NCBI GenBank assembly: GCA_036639635.1
Contig: JAVWIF010000024.1
Location: 1-24,111 of the forward strand
Length of the DNA: 24,111 bases
Direction: 5' to 3'
Origin: JAVWIF01 sp036639635
GTDB lineage: Bacteria; Bacillota_I; Bacilli_A; Erysipelotrichales; Erysipelotrichaceae
The notes under the pieces: generated by a model
What the model was told of the DNA's origin: nothing
Seen by the model: the letters and a program-made list of their open reading frames with translations, nothing else
The model's database searches: none
Shown here: piece after piece, positions 1-6,969 of the stretch
Layout: each line of letters opens with the position of its first letter
Position numbering within the stretch: the stretch's first letter is position 1
Position numbers and translations under genes: made by a program

Positions 1-13
1 ATTTGTTGCTTGC

Positions 14-19
14 TATAAT
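14..19 (+). promoter_or_regulatory. Possible extended -10 element of an upstream rpsF promoter
   Basis: A perfect TATAAT preceded by TGC (the extended -10 TGn pattern) lies at the window edge. Its -35 would fall just outside the window, so it cannot be confirmed. If active, it would give rpsF a leader of roughly 180 nt. Confidence 0.4.
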
Positions 20-98
20 AAGAGATTAGTCACACAATTGTAAATAAGTTAAGGTTTCATTTTACAATACAGGCGAAATGATTCAGAACAAATATTTC

Positions 99-127
99 TT
101 TACACGAGAGTTCAAGAATGTTATAAT
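99..127 (+). promoter_or_regulatory. Promoter of rpsF-ssb-rpsR
   Basis: TTTACA (99-104) is separated by exactly 17 bp from a perfect TATAAT (122-127). Transcription would start near 134, leaving a leader of about 70 nt before rpsF. Its presence makes the longer in-frame extension of rpsF (ATG at 78) untenable for this transcript. Confidence 0.8.
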
Positions 128-135
128 CAATAAAC

Positions 136-189
136 GAGTAGGAATATCTACTCCTTGTTCTATTGAAAACAATAGGACCACAGACCAAG
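136..189 (+). promoter_or_regulatory. Structured rpsF leader, candidate S6:S18 autoregulatory site
   Basis: Two hairpins can be drawn. The first pairs GAGTAG (136-141) with CTACTC (148-153). The second pairs TTCTATTG (158-165) with CAATAGGA (170-177) and continues through CTTG (154-157) with CAAG (186-189), leaving an 8-nt one-sided bulge, CCACAGAC (178-185). The structure ends directly against the rpsF ribosome-binding site. Leaders with an asymmetric bulge bound by the S6:S18 complex are known in many bacteria. The position and shape fit that class. I cannot confirm the conserved CCG-type bulge residues, so assignment to the class is an inference. Confidence 0.45.
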
Positions 190-203
190 AGGAGGTGTAC
201 AGA

Positions 204-497
204 ATGAAAAAATATGAAATCATGTACATCGTGAACGCATCTTTAGAAGATGGAGCACGCCAAAAACTTATGGACGGTTTACACAAGATTATAACTGACC
301 ATGAAGGAACTATCGATAAAATCGATGACTGGGGTGTGAAAGAGTTCGCGTATGAAATCAATCACATGACAAAAGGTTATTATGTTGTATTATCAGTATC
401 AGCAAACAACGAAGGTATTAAAGAATTCGATCGTTTAGCTAATATCAATAGCAATATCGTACGTTTTATGGTTATTAAAACACAAGACGAAGAATAA
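204..497 (+). CDS. rpsF: 30S ribosomal protein S6
   Basis: This 97-residue protein fits the usual S6 length. It starts MKKYEIMYIV and has the family pattern of a beta strand with Tyr-Glu near the N-terminus, a central GVKEFAYEI-type strand and a KGYYVVL strand. S6 binds 16S rRNA in the central domain of the 30S subunit as a heterodimer with S18, which is encoded two genes downstream. The start at 204 is chosen because AGGAGGTG sits 5-9 nt upstream. The frame is open back to an ATG at 78, but that region lies mostly over or before the promoter at 99-127. It is the first gene of rpsF-ssb-rpsR, with 24 nt to ssb. Confidence 0.97.
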   Translation: MKKYEIMYIVNASLEDGARQKLMDGLHKIITDHEGTIDKIDDWGVKEFAYEINHMTKGYYVVLSVSANNEGIKEFDRLANINSNIVRFMVIKTQDEE

Positions 498-521
498 TAA
501 TTTCGGAAAGGAATAAGGACT

Positions 522-995
522 ATGATTAATCGTGTAGTATTAGTTGGTCGCTTGACGAAAGATCCAGTTTTACGTAAAACTGCTTCTGGAGCATCTGTTG
601 TATCATTTACAGTAGCATGCGATCGTCGTATTAAAACTGAGGGACAACCAAGTGCTGATTTCATCAATACTGTTGCATGGAATAAAACAGCCGATATCGT
701 TTCACAATACATGCACAAGGGAAGTTTAGTTGGTGTTGAAGGAAGAATTCAAACACGTAGCTATGATGACCAAAGTGGCAAACGTGTATATATAACGGAA
801 GTTGTTGCCGATTCTGTTCAATTCTTAGAACCTAAAGGTACTTCTAATGGTGCTTCTATGGGACAAGCATATGTTCCAAGTAATGAGCCTGTTAATACTG
901 GTTACCAAAGTGATACGAGTACTTCACAGTCCTCATCCAACGATTTTCAAAGCAGCGATAGTTTAGATATCGCTAGCGATGACTTACCATTCTAA
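522..995 (+). CDS. ssb: Single-stranded DNA-binding protein
   Basis: This is a 157-residue SSB. Residues 1 to about 105 form the OB fold, starting MINRVVLVGRLTKDP with the strands FINTVAWNKTA and VGVEGRIQTRSYDD. A Ser/Gln/Asn-rich disordered tail of about 45 residues follows. The acidic tip SDDLPF is the docking peptide for replication and repair partners such as RecG, PriA and RecQ. It coats ssDNA at forks and probably works with the DnaB helicase encoded further along. It is placed between rpsF and rpsR as in most Firmicutes, with a GGAAAGGA ribosome-binding site. Co-expression with S6 and S18 is expected. Confidence 0.97.
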   Translation: MINRVVLVGRLTKDPVLRKTASGASVVSFTVACDRRIKTEGQPSADFINTVAWNKTADIVSQYMHKGSLVGVEGRIQTRSYDDQSGKRVYITEVVADSVQFLEPKGTSNGASMGQAYVPSNEPVNTGYQSDTSTSQSSSNDFQSSDSLDIASDDLPF

Positions 996-1019
996 ACAAT
1001 GGAATGAAAGGAGACTACT

Positions 1020-1250
1020 ATGGCATTTAAAAAACAACGCATGGGTCGTAAAAAAGTATGTTACTTTACAAAAAATAAAATTACAACAATCGATTATAAA
1101 GATATTGAGTTATTGAAAAGATTTATTTCAGCAAATGGAAAAATCATTCCAAGACGTGTAACTGGTACACGTGCTAAATATCAACGTATGCTGGCTACTG
1201 CAATTAAACGCGCTCGTCAGATGGCTTTATTACCTTACGTAAGCGAATAA
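1020..1250 (+). CDS. rpsR: 30S ribosomal protein S18
   Basis: This 76-residue basic protein has the S18 hallmarks: KKVCYF near the N-terminus, ITTIDYKDIELLKRFIS, the GKIIPRRVTGT RNA-binding segment, and AIKRARQMALLPYV at the C-terminus. S18 pairs with S6 on the platform of the 30S subunit. It has a single cysteine, so it is a zinc-independent form. The ribosome-binding site GAAAGGAG lies about 7 nt before the start. It is the last gene before the terminator at 1260-1291. Confidence 0.97.
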   Translation: MAFKKQRMGRKKVCYFTKNKITTIDYKDIELLKRFISANGKIIPRRVTGTRAKYQRMLATAIKRARQMALLPYVSE

Positions 1251-1259
1251 GCTAAAGTA

Positions 1260-1291
1260 AACCTCCATCGGTATTCAGGTGGAGGTTTTTT
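1260..1291 (+). terminator. Intrinsic terminator after rpsR
   Basis: AACCTCCATC (1260-1269) pairs with GGTGGAGGTT (1278-1287) across an 8-nt loop, with one T-G wobble. Six T residues follow (1286-1291). The next gene's ribosome-binding site begins only about 7 nt later, so downstream expression probably needs read-through or a promoter inside rpsR. Confidence 0.85.
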
Positions 1292-1313
1292 GATAAGAAA
1301 GGAGGAAAGGATA

Positions 1314-2240
1314 ATGGTAAATCAAACAAGAAAAATAACAGAAGGCGCTATGATGGTTGCTATTGTAGGTGTTATGTTATTTATAAATCGCCAGTTTGCG
1401 AATGCAATAGAATTTTTTATGTATTGGATATTAACCTTTCCAATTCTTATCTATACAGCAAAATATGGAATAAAAGATGGGCTATTACCTTCGGTTAGTA
1501 TGCTCCTTATTAGTTTTATGATAAGTGCACCAACAACCATCTTTTATTTATTTTGTTGTGTAGTAGTGGGGCTTGTGTATGGTCATGGAGTACGAAAAAA
1601 ATGGAAGAATGGTACACTGTTGATAAGTACGGGTGTTGTTACACTATTTTCTTATATTATTACAACTGTTGTATTTGGGGCGATATTTGGATATGATCCA
1701 AGTGAAGATGTAACGATGGTAAAAACGTTATTATCAATCTTTGATATGGAAATTGTCGGTGTCAGCTTACAAAATATGGTGACGATGATTGTTGTTTTAA
1801 TGGCTGTTTTAATGAGTGCATTACAAACAATATGTATTCACTTACTAGGGAATATTCTACTAAAACGCTTAAAGATAGATAGGCGAGAAATGAATTCTAT
1901 CTTTGATTTGCAGGTACCTAGAATTACCGGTGTAATAATAATTGTCATTTGGATACTATTTTTAAGTAGAAATGTGCTAAAATTAAACCAAGCAGTAGTG
2001 AGTGTAATCCTTATTGTATATCTATGTGCTTTTATATTTGCGATAGGTTATGGTACACTTACTTGTATGATATTTTGCATTATACAAAAGAAACGTTGGC
2101 TTGTATTTTTAGTAATGATTGGGGCTTTGCTACCATATGTACAACAAGTGATTGCCTGTATTGGGATTGCAGATATGATATGGATGCTCAGAAAGAAGAT
2201 AAAGAGAGGTGTTATATATGGACAAATTAGAAAACTTTAA
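1314..2240 (+). CDS. DUF2232 (YybS-like) polytopic membrane protein
   Basis: This 308-residue protein is dominated by hydrophobic segments. There are roughly eight membrane helices, beginning with the one starting TEGAMMVAIVGVM and ending near the basic C-terminus. It has no signal peptidase site and no visible catalytic motif. The layout and the place directly upstream of gdpP fit the DUF2232/YybS family, whose function is not established. It resembles ECF-transporter S-component-like membrane proteins in general shape. ATG 1314 is preferred over the upstream in-frame TTG at 1290, because AAAGGAGG lies 9 nt before 1314 and the TTG is inside the terminator. Its last 23 nt overlap the start of gdpP, suggesting translational coupling. 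Confidence 0.75.
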   Translation: MVNQTRKITEGAMMVAIVGVMLFINRQFANAIEFFMYWILTFPILIYTAKYGIKDGLLPSVSMLLISFMISAPTTIFYLFCCVVVGLVYGHGVRKKWKNGTLLISTGVVTLFSYIITTVVFGAIFGYDPSEDVTMVKTLLSIFDMEIVGVSLQNMVTMIVVLMAVLMSALQTICIHLLGNILLKRLKIDRREMNSIFDLQVPRITGVIIIVIWILFLSRNVLKLNQAVVSVILIVYLCAFIFAIGYGTLTCMIFCIIQKKRWLVFLVMIGALLPYVQQVIACIGIADMIWMLRKKIKRGVIYGQIRKL

Positions 2241-4209
2241 AGTACAGATTGCCATTATTATATTGGCACAAGTAGTAGCTTTATTGATTTTATTTGTGGC
2301 AAATATTGATGGAATGCCAATTTTACCAATGGTTATTTTGTTGGTAATCAATATTTTAATTGTTATATGGATTGTATTACGATACCAAAAAGAAAAAGAA
2401 GAACGCTATATTGATATATCAAGAATATTAGGACATGATGCAAAAGATGCCTTAACATTTGGTGAAGTAGGAATTATTACATATAATGAACAATATAATG
2501 TAACGTGGATTAATGATTTTTTAAGTGAACGTAAAATGGATATAGTAGGAAAAAAACTAACAAGTTGGATGCCTGAAATGACAGAGTTATTTAAAGGTGA
2601 TGTTGATGAAATAACGGCGAAGAGTGATGGCTATATATATGAAATTAGTAGAAAAGAAAATGGCCAGGTTTTATATGTAAAAGATGTTACGCAATTTGCT
2701 TTATTGAAGGAACAATATCAAAAAAATGGAGTCGTTGCGGGTTTATTACAGTTGGATAACTATATGGAAATACAAGAGTATGAAGATGAAAGTACAATGG
2801 CTCAAATTAATATGCAATTACGACAACCTTTAATTACTTGGGCTAGTAAATATGGAATGTTTATTCGTCGATTAAGAAGCGATCGTATTTTAGTTGTTTT
2901 AAATGAATCTATTTTTGAAGAAGTGGTGAAAGATCGCTTTGATATTTTAAATACGATTCGTAAGAATGCGGAAGAAATTGATGTTTCGATTACGTTAAGT
3001 ATGTCTTTTGCTAGAGGTACGGATGATTTTAGATTACTAGATACGATGGTAAATGATTTGTTAGAACTTGCACAAAGTCGTGGTGGAGATCAAGTAGCTG
3101 TTAAAAAATATGGAGAAAATGTAAAGTTCTTTGGTGGAAATAGTGAAGGTCATGAAAAACGTAGTAAAGTACGTGTTCGTGTCATGTCACAGGCAATTAA
3201 AGAATCGATAACAGAATCTAATCGCGTATTTGTTGTTGGACATCAGAATATGGATTTTGATTGTATGGGTGCTGCTTTATGTATGTCTAGACTCGCTACA
3301 TCTTATGGAAAAGAATGTTTTGTAGTATCACTTACTGGTGGAATTGAACAACAACTTGAAGATGCACTAGCTGTATTTGGAGAAAAGATTACAAGTCGAC
3401 ATCGTTTTATAAGTGATGCAGATGCTAGTAAAATGATTGAAGATGACGATTTACTAATTGCAGTGGATCATCATAGTCCAAAGATTACAGGAGCTCCATT
3501 AACACTAGATAATGCAAATCGTATTATTGTGATTGATCATCATCGTCGTAGTGAGGGTTTTATTGGAAATCCATTGTTGGTATATGTGGAATCAAGTGCT
3601 AGTTCGGTGTGTGAATTGGCAACAGAGTTCTTACCATATCAAAATAGTAAAGTAGATTTAAGTGAAGAAGAAGCAACTTTAATGTATGTTGGTATTTTAG
3701 TAGATACGAATCGTTTTAAAATGCGTACTGGTGGACGTACATTTGAGGCTGCAGCCTATTTGAAGAATTTAGGAGTGGATCCAATTGCTGCTGAAAATAT
3801 GTTAAAGGATGACTTTGAAGATTTTGAAGCAAAAACAGCAATTATGAAATATGCAGTAAAATATCGTGATAGTTTTATTATTGCAGCTGTAGACAGTAAT
3901 GAATCTTGTACACGTACGCTTATGTCACAAGCAGCAGATAGTTTGTTAAATATTAAAGGTGTAGAAGCAAGCTTTGTTATTGCAAATATTGGAGATAACA
4001 AGATTGCTGTTTCAAGTCGTAGTAAGGGTGTTGTAAATGTACAAATTATGATGGAACAAATGCATGGTGGTGGACACTTTAGCGCAGCTGCTTTGCAAAG
4101 AGAAAATACAACGATAGATGCAATTGATACAGAATTAAAACAAACAATTGATGACTATATGAAAGAAATAGAGGAGGAAACAAAAGATGAAAGTAATCTT
4201 ATTAGATGA
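2218..4209 (+). CDS. gdpP: Cyclic-di-AMP phosphodiesterase GdpP
   Basis: This 663-residue membrane-anchored enzyme hydrolyses c-di-AMP to pApA. It controls potassium/osmotic balance, wall stress and beta-lactam tolerance. Domains in order: two membrane helices (about 8-28 and 33-54), a PAS-like domain (about 75-165), a degenerate GGDEF domain (about 170-300, ending with SRGGDQ instead of a GGDEF loop), the DHH domain (about 335-500) and the DHHA1 domain (about 550-650). Metal-site residues are visible: H342, D346 and D348 in GHQNMDFD, D417 in AVDHH, D440-H441-H442, and D496 in GILVDTNRF. The DHHA1 motif GGGH is at 617-620. Length matches the family (about 655-665). ATG 2218 follows AGAGAGG by 8 nt. 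A GTG at 2209 lies on the ribosome-binding site and is unlikely. It overlaps the flanking genes at both ends. Confidence 0.95.
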   Translation: MDKLENFKVQIAIIILAQVVALLILFVANIDGMPILPMVILLVINILIVIWIVLRYQKEKEERYIDISRILGHDAKDALTFGEVGIITYNEQYNVTWINDFLSERKMDIVGKKLTSWMPEMTELFKGDVDEITAKSDGYIYEISRKENGQVLYVKDVTQFALLKEQYQKNGVVAGLLQLDNYMEIQEYEDESTMAQINMQLRQPLITWASKYGMFIRRLRSDRILVVLNESIFEEVVKDRFDILNTIRKNAEEIDVSITLSMSFARGTDDFRLLDTMVNDLLELAQSRGGDQVAVKKYGENVKFFGGNSEGHEKRSKVRVRVMSQAIKESITESNRVFVVGHQNMDFDCMGAALCMSRLATSYGKECFVVSLTGGIEQQLEDALAVFGEKITSRHRFISDADASKMIEDDDLLIAVDHHSPKITGAPLTLDNANRIIVIDHHRRSEGFIGNPLLVYVESSASSVCELATEFLPYQNSKVDLSEEEATLMYVGILVDTNRFKMRTGGRTFEAAAYLKNLGVDPIAAENMLKDDFEDFEAKTAIMKYAVKYRDSFIIAAVDSNESCTRTLMSQAADSLLNIKGVEASFVIANIGDNKIAVSSRSKGVVNVQIMMEQMHGGGHFSAAALQRENTTIDAIDTELKQTIDDYMKEIEEETKDESNLIR

Positions 4210-4633
4210 TGTTAAAAAAGTAGGTAAAAAAGGAGATGTGGTAGATGTATCTGATGGATATGCGAGAAACTTCTTATTACACAAAAATTTAGGTGTTGTA
4301 GCAACTAAAAAAAGCATGGAAATATTAGATGAACAAAATCTACAACATGATTTAGATGAGCAAGAAAAAGAAGCTAAAGCAGAAGAATTAAAAGCACAAT
4401 TAGCAAAAATCACACTTGAATTTCATGTAAAAACAGGAGTTGGTGGAAAAGTATTTGGAAGTGTTTCCACAAAACAAATTGTTGAACAATTACACAAGCA
4501 ACATGATATTAAAGTAGACAAACGAAAAGTAATAGATAACGATGCCATTTCTTCATTGGGTTATAGTGATGTTAAAATCGATTTATATAAAAACAAAGTG
4601 ATTGGTGTGATACGCGTTCATATCAACGGTTAG
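4187..4633 (+). CDS. rplI: 50S ribosomal protein L9
   Basis: This 148-residue protein has the two-lobed L9 design. The N-terminal rRNA-binding domain starts MKVILLDDVKKVGKKGDVV and contains the signature segment GYARNFLLHKNLG. A long charged helix (about 45-75) connects to a C-terminal domain with the Gly-rich segment GVGGKVFGSVS. L9 projects from the L1 side of the 50S subunit and helps reading-frame maintenance. The start overlaps the end of gdpP by 23 nt. The GAGGAGG ribosome-binding site lies inside gdpP, so rplI is translated from the same message. Confidence 0.97.
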   Translation: MKVILLDDVKKVGKKGDVVDVSDGYARNFLLHKNLGVVATKKSMEILDEQNLQHDLDEQEKEAKAEELKAQLAKITLEFHVKTGVGGKVFGSVSTKQIVEQLHKQHDIKVDKRKVIDNDAISSLGYSDVKIDLYKNKVIGVIRVHING

Positions 4634-4641
4634 GAGATAGT

Positions 4642-5985
4642 ATGAGCAGAGAATTACCACATAGTAATGAGGCTGAACAGTCAATTCTTGGAGCTATGAT
4701 GATTTATCCTAATGTGACAAGCATTGTTTATGATCAAGGATTAGATGCAAAGGATTTCTATTTAGATATTCATCAACGGATATTCTCAGCGATGATGAAT
4801 ATTATTGATTTAGGAAAACCAGTAGATGTTACAACGCTAATTTCACGTCTACAAGATACAGAGCAATTAAATCTAGTAGGTGGAGCAGACTATATTATAA
4901 AGCTTAGTGATACGGCGATATCAAGCGCTAATAGTGCTTACTATATTGAAATCATTCGAAGTAGGGCACATTTGCGTCATCTTATTGAAACTGCACAAAT
5001 CATTCAAGAAGAAGGCTTCGATACAGCAACAGATTTAGATGAAGTAATGGATAAAGCCGAACGTGATATTTTAATGGTTACGAGAAGTAGAAGAGCTACA
5101 GATTTTAAATCAAGTCGTGATGTAATTTCTAGCGTTATGCAAGAACTTATTCGTTTACGTGCTAGTGATAATCATGTAACGGGGATAAAAACAGGGTATA
5201 CGGATTTAGATCGTATTACCAATGGATTTCAACGAGGAGATTTAATTATATTAGCAGCTCGTCCAGCCATGGGAAAAACAGCTTTTGCTTTAAATATAGC
5301 ATTGAATGCATCTTTTTATAACCAAGGGGCCATTGCGATATTTTCGCTTGAGATGCCTGCGGAAGCATTGATGAAACGTATTTTAAGTGCTAAGTCTTCA
5401 GTAGAATCTAGTAAGTTAAGAAGTGGTTCAATTAGTGATGATGAATTTAATAAACTAAACGAATCAGCAAATGAATTGATGGCAAGTAAGTTATTTGTTG
5501 ATGATAGTTCTAATATTAAAATGAGTGAAATATTTTCTAAGTGTCGTAAACTTCGTTCAGAGAATGGATTAGATTTGGTTGTTATTGACTACCTTCAATT
5601 AATCAGTGGAAGTGGACGAGGCAGTGGAGATAATCGTCAACAAGAAATATCTGAAATTAGTCGTAACTTAAAAGGATTAGCAAGAGAGATGGAATGCCCA
5701 GTTATTGCTTTATCACAGTTATCACGTTCTGTTGAAAGTAGACCAGATAAACATCCAATGTTATCCGATTTACGTGAATCAGGTGCAATTGAGCAAGATG
5801 CCGATATCGTCATGTTTTTATATCGTGATGAGTATTATAACAAAGAAGAAAATGTACCAGAAAATATTACAGATAAAACGGATGTTGATATATCAAAACA
5901 TCGTAATGGTGCAACAGGAAGAATAGAACTAGCCTTCCAAAAATCAATTTCAGCATTCTTTAATGTTGCCAAAAATGAATATTAG
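4642..5985 (+). CDS. dnaB: Replicative DNA helicase (DnaB family)
   Basis: This is a 447-residue hexameric 5'-3' helicase that unwinds the replication fork (called DnaC in Bacillus nomenclature). The N-terminal primase-interaction domain (about 1-105) begins with PHSNEAEQSILGAM. A linker helix follows, then the RecA-like motor. The motor has a Walker A at 206-213 (ARPAMGKT) and a Walker B at 313-320 (VVIDYLQL). Further motor motifs are SLEMP at 235-239 and ALSQLSRSVESRPDKHP with the following LRESGAIEQDAD. There is no intein or insertion. It starts 8 nt after rplI, with AGGAGAT as ribosome-binding site. Confidence 0.97.
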   Translation: MSRELPHSNEAEQSILGAMMIYPNVTSIVYDQGLDAKDFYLDIHQRIFSAMMNIIDLGKPVDVTTLISRLQDTEQLNLVGGADYIIKLSDTAISSANSAYYIEIIRSRAHLRHLIETAQIIQEEGFDTATDLDEVMDKAERDILMVTRSRRATDFKSSRDVISSVMQELIRLRASDNHVTGIKTGYTDLDRITNGFQRGDLIILAARPAMGKTAFALNIALNASFYNQGAIAIFSLEMPAEALMKRILSAKSSVESSKLRSGSISDDEFNKLNESANELMASKLFVDDSSNIKMSEIFSKCRKLRSENGLDLVVIDYLQLISGSGRGSGDNRQQEISEISRNLKGLAREMECPVIALSQLSRSVESRPDKHPMLSDLRESGAIEQDADIVMFLYRDEYYNKEENVPENITDKTDVDISKHRNGATGRIELAFQKSISAFFNVAKNEY

Positions 5986-6003
5986 AAAAGGAGGGTATTG
6001 TCT

Positions 6004-6765
6004 ATGAAATTTGCCCTTTTAGCAAGTGGATCAGCAGGAAATTGTTGTGTGCTACAACATAAAGAAAGTCAAATTGTCATTGATTGTGGAACAACAAAAA
6101 AATATTTAAAAAGTTGTTTTGAACAAATTGATTATGATCATAATCAAGCAGATGCCTTATTCATTACGCATACGCATAGTGACCATGTATCACAAATGAA
6201 AATGTTTGATCAAATACCAACTTATGCAACACAAAAAATTGACACACATTATTTACATCATATTGAACCATTTGAAGCAATAGATATTAAAGATTTTCAT
6301 ATCACTGTATTGCCAATGAGTCACGATTGTGAAGGTACGGTAGGATATGTAATAGAGTGTGGCAATGAGAAAATGGTCTATATTACAGATACTGGCTATA
6401 TAAAAGAAGAAGTAAAGGCGTATATTCAAGATGCGGATTATTATATTTTTGAAAGTAATCATGATATAGAAATGTTGATGCAAACAAATCGTCCAGTGTT
6501 TATTAAACAACGGATTATTAATGACTATGGGCATTTATGCAATGAAGTAAGTGCAAATATTATAAGTAGTGTCATGAGCGATAAGACAAAAGAAATTGTG
6601 CTAGCTCATATATCAAGAGAAGGAAACACAAGAGCACTTGCCCTTGAAACATTAGAAGCAGAATTAAAAAAGAAAGATAAAATGCATGAAAATTTAAATT
6701 GTTATGCAGCACAACAATTTGGGATTTATCTTGGTGGAATTGATAATAAACAAGGAAAACAGTAG
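6004..6765 (+). CDS. walJ: MBL-fold metallohydrolase, YycJ/WalJ family
   Basis: This 253-residue metallo-beta-lactamase-fold protein has the HxHxDH metal motif at 56-61 (HTHSDH). Further metal-site regions are at MSHDCEGT and YITDTGY. It also carries the YycJ-type stretch FESNHDIEML and INDYGHLCNE. Relatives are predicted 5'-3' exonucleases, implicated in mismatch repair and coordination of replication with wall growth, usually encoded with walRK. Here it follows dnaB instead, 18 nt downstream. The ATG at 6004 is chosen over TTG 5998, because AAGGAGG ends 9 nt before the ATG and only 3 nt before the TTG. The family is certain; the gene symbol is by resemblance only. Confidence 0.85.
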   Translation: MKFALLASGSAGNCCVLQHKESQIVIDCGTTKKYLKSCFEQIDYDHNQADALFITHTHSDHVSQMKMFDQIPTYATQKIDTHYLHHIEPFEAIDIKDFHITVLPMSHDCEGTVGYVIECGNEKMVYITDTGYIKEEVKAYIQDADYYIFESNHDIEMLMQTNRPVFIKQRIINDYGHLCNEVSANIISSVMSDKTKEIVLAHISREGNTRALALETLEAELKKKDKMHENLNCYAAQQFGIYLGGIDNKQGKQ

Positions 6766-6772
6766 GAAATAT

Positions 6773-6800
6773 AAGTAGTGAATGATGGCTACTTTTTTTT
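6773..6800 (+). terminator. Intrinsic terminator after the metallohydrolase gene
   Basis: AAGTAG (6773-6778) pairs with CTACTT (6789-6794) over a 10-nt loop, followed by a run of eight T residues (6793-6800). The stem is short but the T-tract is strong. It closes the long rpsF to walJ block. Confidence 0.7.
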
Positions 6801-6827
6801 CTTGCAAATTTTAAGTGCAAATGGCTA

Positions 6828-6842
6828 GCTAAGCGCTTACAT
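6828..6842 (+). promoter_or_regulatory. cre-like palindrome upstream of the redox operon
   Basis: GCTAAGCGCTTACA contains the perfect palindrome TAAGCGCTTA. It matches 12 of 14 positions of the catabolite-response element consensus TGWAANCGNTNWCA; the leading TG is missing. It overlaps the predicted -35 (6837-6842), a position where CcpA would repress. It is a candidate only. Confidence 0.45.
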
Positions 6843-6865
6843 TAGTGTTAACCTAAAACTATAGA
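6837..6865 (+). promoter_or_regulatory. Predicted promoter of the acyl-CoA dehydrogenase/flavodiiron operon
   Basis: TTACAT (6837-6842), a 17-bp spacer and TATAGA (6860-6865) form a plausible sigma-A promoter, with a start near 6872. The stronger-looking TTGACC at 6871 has no -10 at the right distance. It is better explained as one arm of the inverted repeat at the predicted start site. Confidence 0.5.
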
Positions 6866-6870
6866 AGTGA

Positions 6871-6885
6871 TTGACCTAAAGTCAA
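6871..6885 (+). repeat. Inverted repeat TTGAC-N5-GTCAA at the predicted transcription start
   Basis: Perfect 5-bp arms, TTGAC (6871-6875) and GTCAA (6881-6885), lie at about +1 to +14 of the predicted transcript. This is a typical place for a repressor operator. I do not recognise the cognate regulator, and no regulator gene is adjacent. Confidence 0.4.
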
Positions 6886-6897
6886 AAGGTAGGAGGG

Positions 6898-6969
6898 ATG
6901 TATGAACTAAATACATTGAATCGAAAAAGTGCTCATCACATATCAAAAATAAGGAGGTTATGCAGATGA
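6898..6969 (+). CDS. Possible 23-residue leader ORF before the acyl-CoA dehydrogenase fusion gene
   Basis: A strong AGGAGGG (6891-6897) is followed at once by ATG 6898, which opens a 24-codon frame. Its TGA (6967-6969) overlaps the ATG of the next gene as ATGA. The spacing from the ribosome-binding site to 6898 is too short to be ideal. The same site is better spaced for ATG 6902, which gives only a two-codon frame (Met-Asn-stop). Either reading could place a ribosome on the leader. The composition is basic and unremarkable, and no homology is recognised. Confidence 0.25.
   Translation: MYELNTLNRKSAHHISKIRRLCR

Noticed and set aside
78..203. N-terminal extension of rpsF from ATG 78
   Set aside because: It would cross the consensus promoter at 99-127 and the structured leader, has no ribosome-binding site at 78, and gives an S6 far longer than the family norm.
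380..718. Antisense frame of 112 codons over rpsF/ssb
   Set aside because: It is a shadow of two real genes, with no ribosome-binding site, no promoter and no recognisable product.
1290..1313. TTG start for the DUF2232 gene
   Set aside because: It lies in the T-run of the terminator, and the ribosome-binding site is placed for ATG 1314.
6871..6876. TTGACC as a -35 box
   Set aside because: No -10 lies 16-19 bp downstream; that stretch is the GC-richer AGGAGGG. It is better read as half of an inverted repeat.
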